Shown here one piece after another: positions 63,724-64,000 of a DNA stretch of 64,000 bases. The position numbers and the translations under genes are program-made. Positions within the stretch are counted from its first letter, which is position 1. Each line of letters opens with the position of its first letter. The stretch is from Streptomyces violascens (GTDB lineage Bacteria > Actinomycetota > Actinomycetes > Streptomycetales > Streptomycetaceae), in contig NZ_BMUA01000017.1 in the NCBI RefSeq assembly GCF_014649955.1, positions 62,001 through 126,000 on the forward strand, given 5' to 3'. A model generated the notes under the pieces. The model was given only the letters and a program-made list of their open reading frames with translations, had not been told where the DNA came from and made no database searches.

Positions 63724-64000
63724 TTGAACACTCGGGGAACAACGGGCAGCGGAACGTACGACTACATCGTGGTGGGCGCGGGATCCGCGGGGTGCGTCGT
63801 CGCGGCGCGGCTCTCCGAGGACCCGACCGTCCGGGTGGCCCTGGTCGAATCCGGCCCGCGCGACCGCAAGAGCGAGATCCGCATCCCGGCGGCCTTCCCC
63901 AAGCTCTTCAAGACCGCCTACGACTGGGACTTCACCACCGCCAAGCAGGAGGCGCTGGGCGGCCGCGAGCTGTACTGGCCGCGCGGCCACACCCTGGGCG
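63724..64000 (+). CDS. GMC-family oxidoreductase, N-terminal part (cut by window edge)
   Basis: Starts at TTG 63724, preceded by a GGGGG ribosome site, and runs off the right edge after 92 codons. The FAD motif YDYIVVGAGSAGCVVAARLS (G18-x-G20-x-x-G23) and the following VALVESGPRDRK, then AYDWDFTTAKQEAL and LYWPRGHTLG, identify the glucose-methanol-choline oxidoreductase family (choline dehydrogenase-like). The substrate cannot be judged from this fragment. Confidence 0.92.
   Translation, partial: MNTRGTTGSGTYDYIVVGAGSAGCVVAARLSEDPTVRVALVESGPRDRKSEIRIPAAFPKLFKTAYDWDFTTAKQEALGGRELYWPRGHTLG

Overview
GC-rich actinobacterial chromosome segment, almost certainly Streptomyces or a close streptomycete. 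The evidence is very strong G/C at third codon positions, frequent GTG starts, ATGA-type gene overlaps, and the gene content: a WhiB-like protein, a BTAD/AfsR-type regulator, an XRE-DUF5753/DUF397 pair, an RsbW-like HATPase, a DUF574 methyltransferase and a complete mce operon. I see no rRNA, tRNA, insertion sequence, CRISPR array or prophage. About 56 genes are supported; the first and last are cut by the window edges.

Layout. (1) 1-1830, minus: a three-gene set of XRE regulator, HExxH protein and MAB_1171c-like membrane protein. (2) 2094-5111: a MmyB-type ligand-binding protein without an HTH, and a STAND-like protein whose Walker A lysine is missing. (3) 5132-6945: a TetR regulator divergent from a lipase-like hydrolase, with two operators between them. 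(4) 6959-12539: a GT-B-like protein carrying a 7-bp repeat in its coding region, divergent from a 1208-aa BTAD-STAND regulator that contains a 17-copy pentapeptide repeat. (5) 12969-16153: tdh-kbl for threonine breakdown, then a LysR gene. (6) 16156-19308: small regulatory genes of the HATPase / XRE / DUF397 / DUF574 type. (7) 19356-24233: a Tat-exported FAD enzyme, a secreted protein, a GPP34 protein and a membrane mannosyltransferase. (8) 24606-32107: YchJ, a GH2 beta-galactosidase, a flavin monooxygenase, a TetR regulator and an MFS pump fused to a winged helix.

(9) 32182-40198, minus: a urea transporter, then a translationally coupled pair made of an epsilon-poly-L-lysine synthetase-like NRPS (A-T-membrane-three C-terminal domains, with a lysine-like adenylation code) and an M1 peptidase. 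A PucR-type regulator carrying a TTA codon lies upstream. (10) 40427-43761, minus: three secreted proteins of unknown function. (11) 44544-57930, plus: a mce lipid-import operon of 14 genes (ATPase, two YrbE permeases, six MCE proteins, four Mce-associated proteins and a lytic transglycosylase-like protein with a TTA codon). (12) 57916-60061: an ATP-dependent DNA ligase divergent from a LigD-type polymerase. (13) 60063-62173: a SIS-domain sugar isomerase divergent from a GntR regulator, with strong inverted and direct repeats between them. (14) 62401-64000: a two-domain VOC protein, a WhiB-like protein, and the start of a GMC oxidoreductase.

The two most coherent systems are the poly-lysine synthetase/peptidase operon and the mce operon with its neighbouring exported proteins. 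Both carry a TTA codon in one associated gene, which in Streptomyces suggests control by the bldA tRNA. Of the uncharacterised material, the XRE/HExxH/MAB_1171c triad and the two in-gene tandem repeats are the most distinctive.
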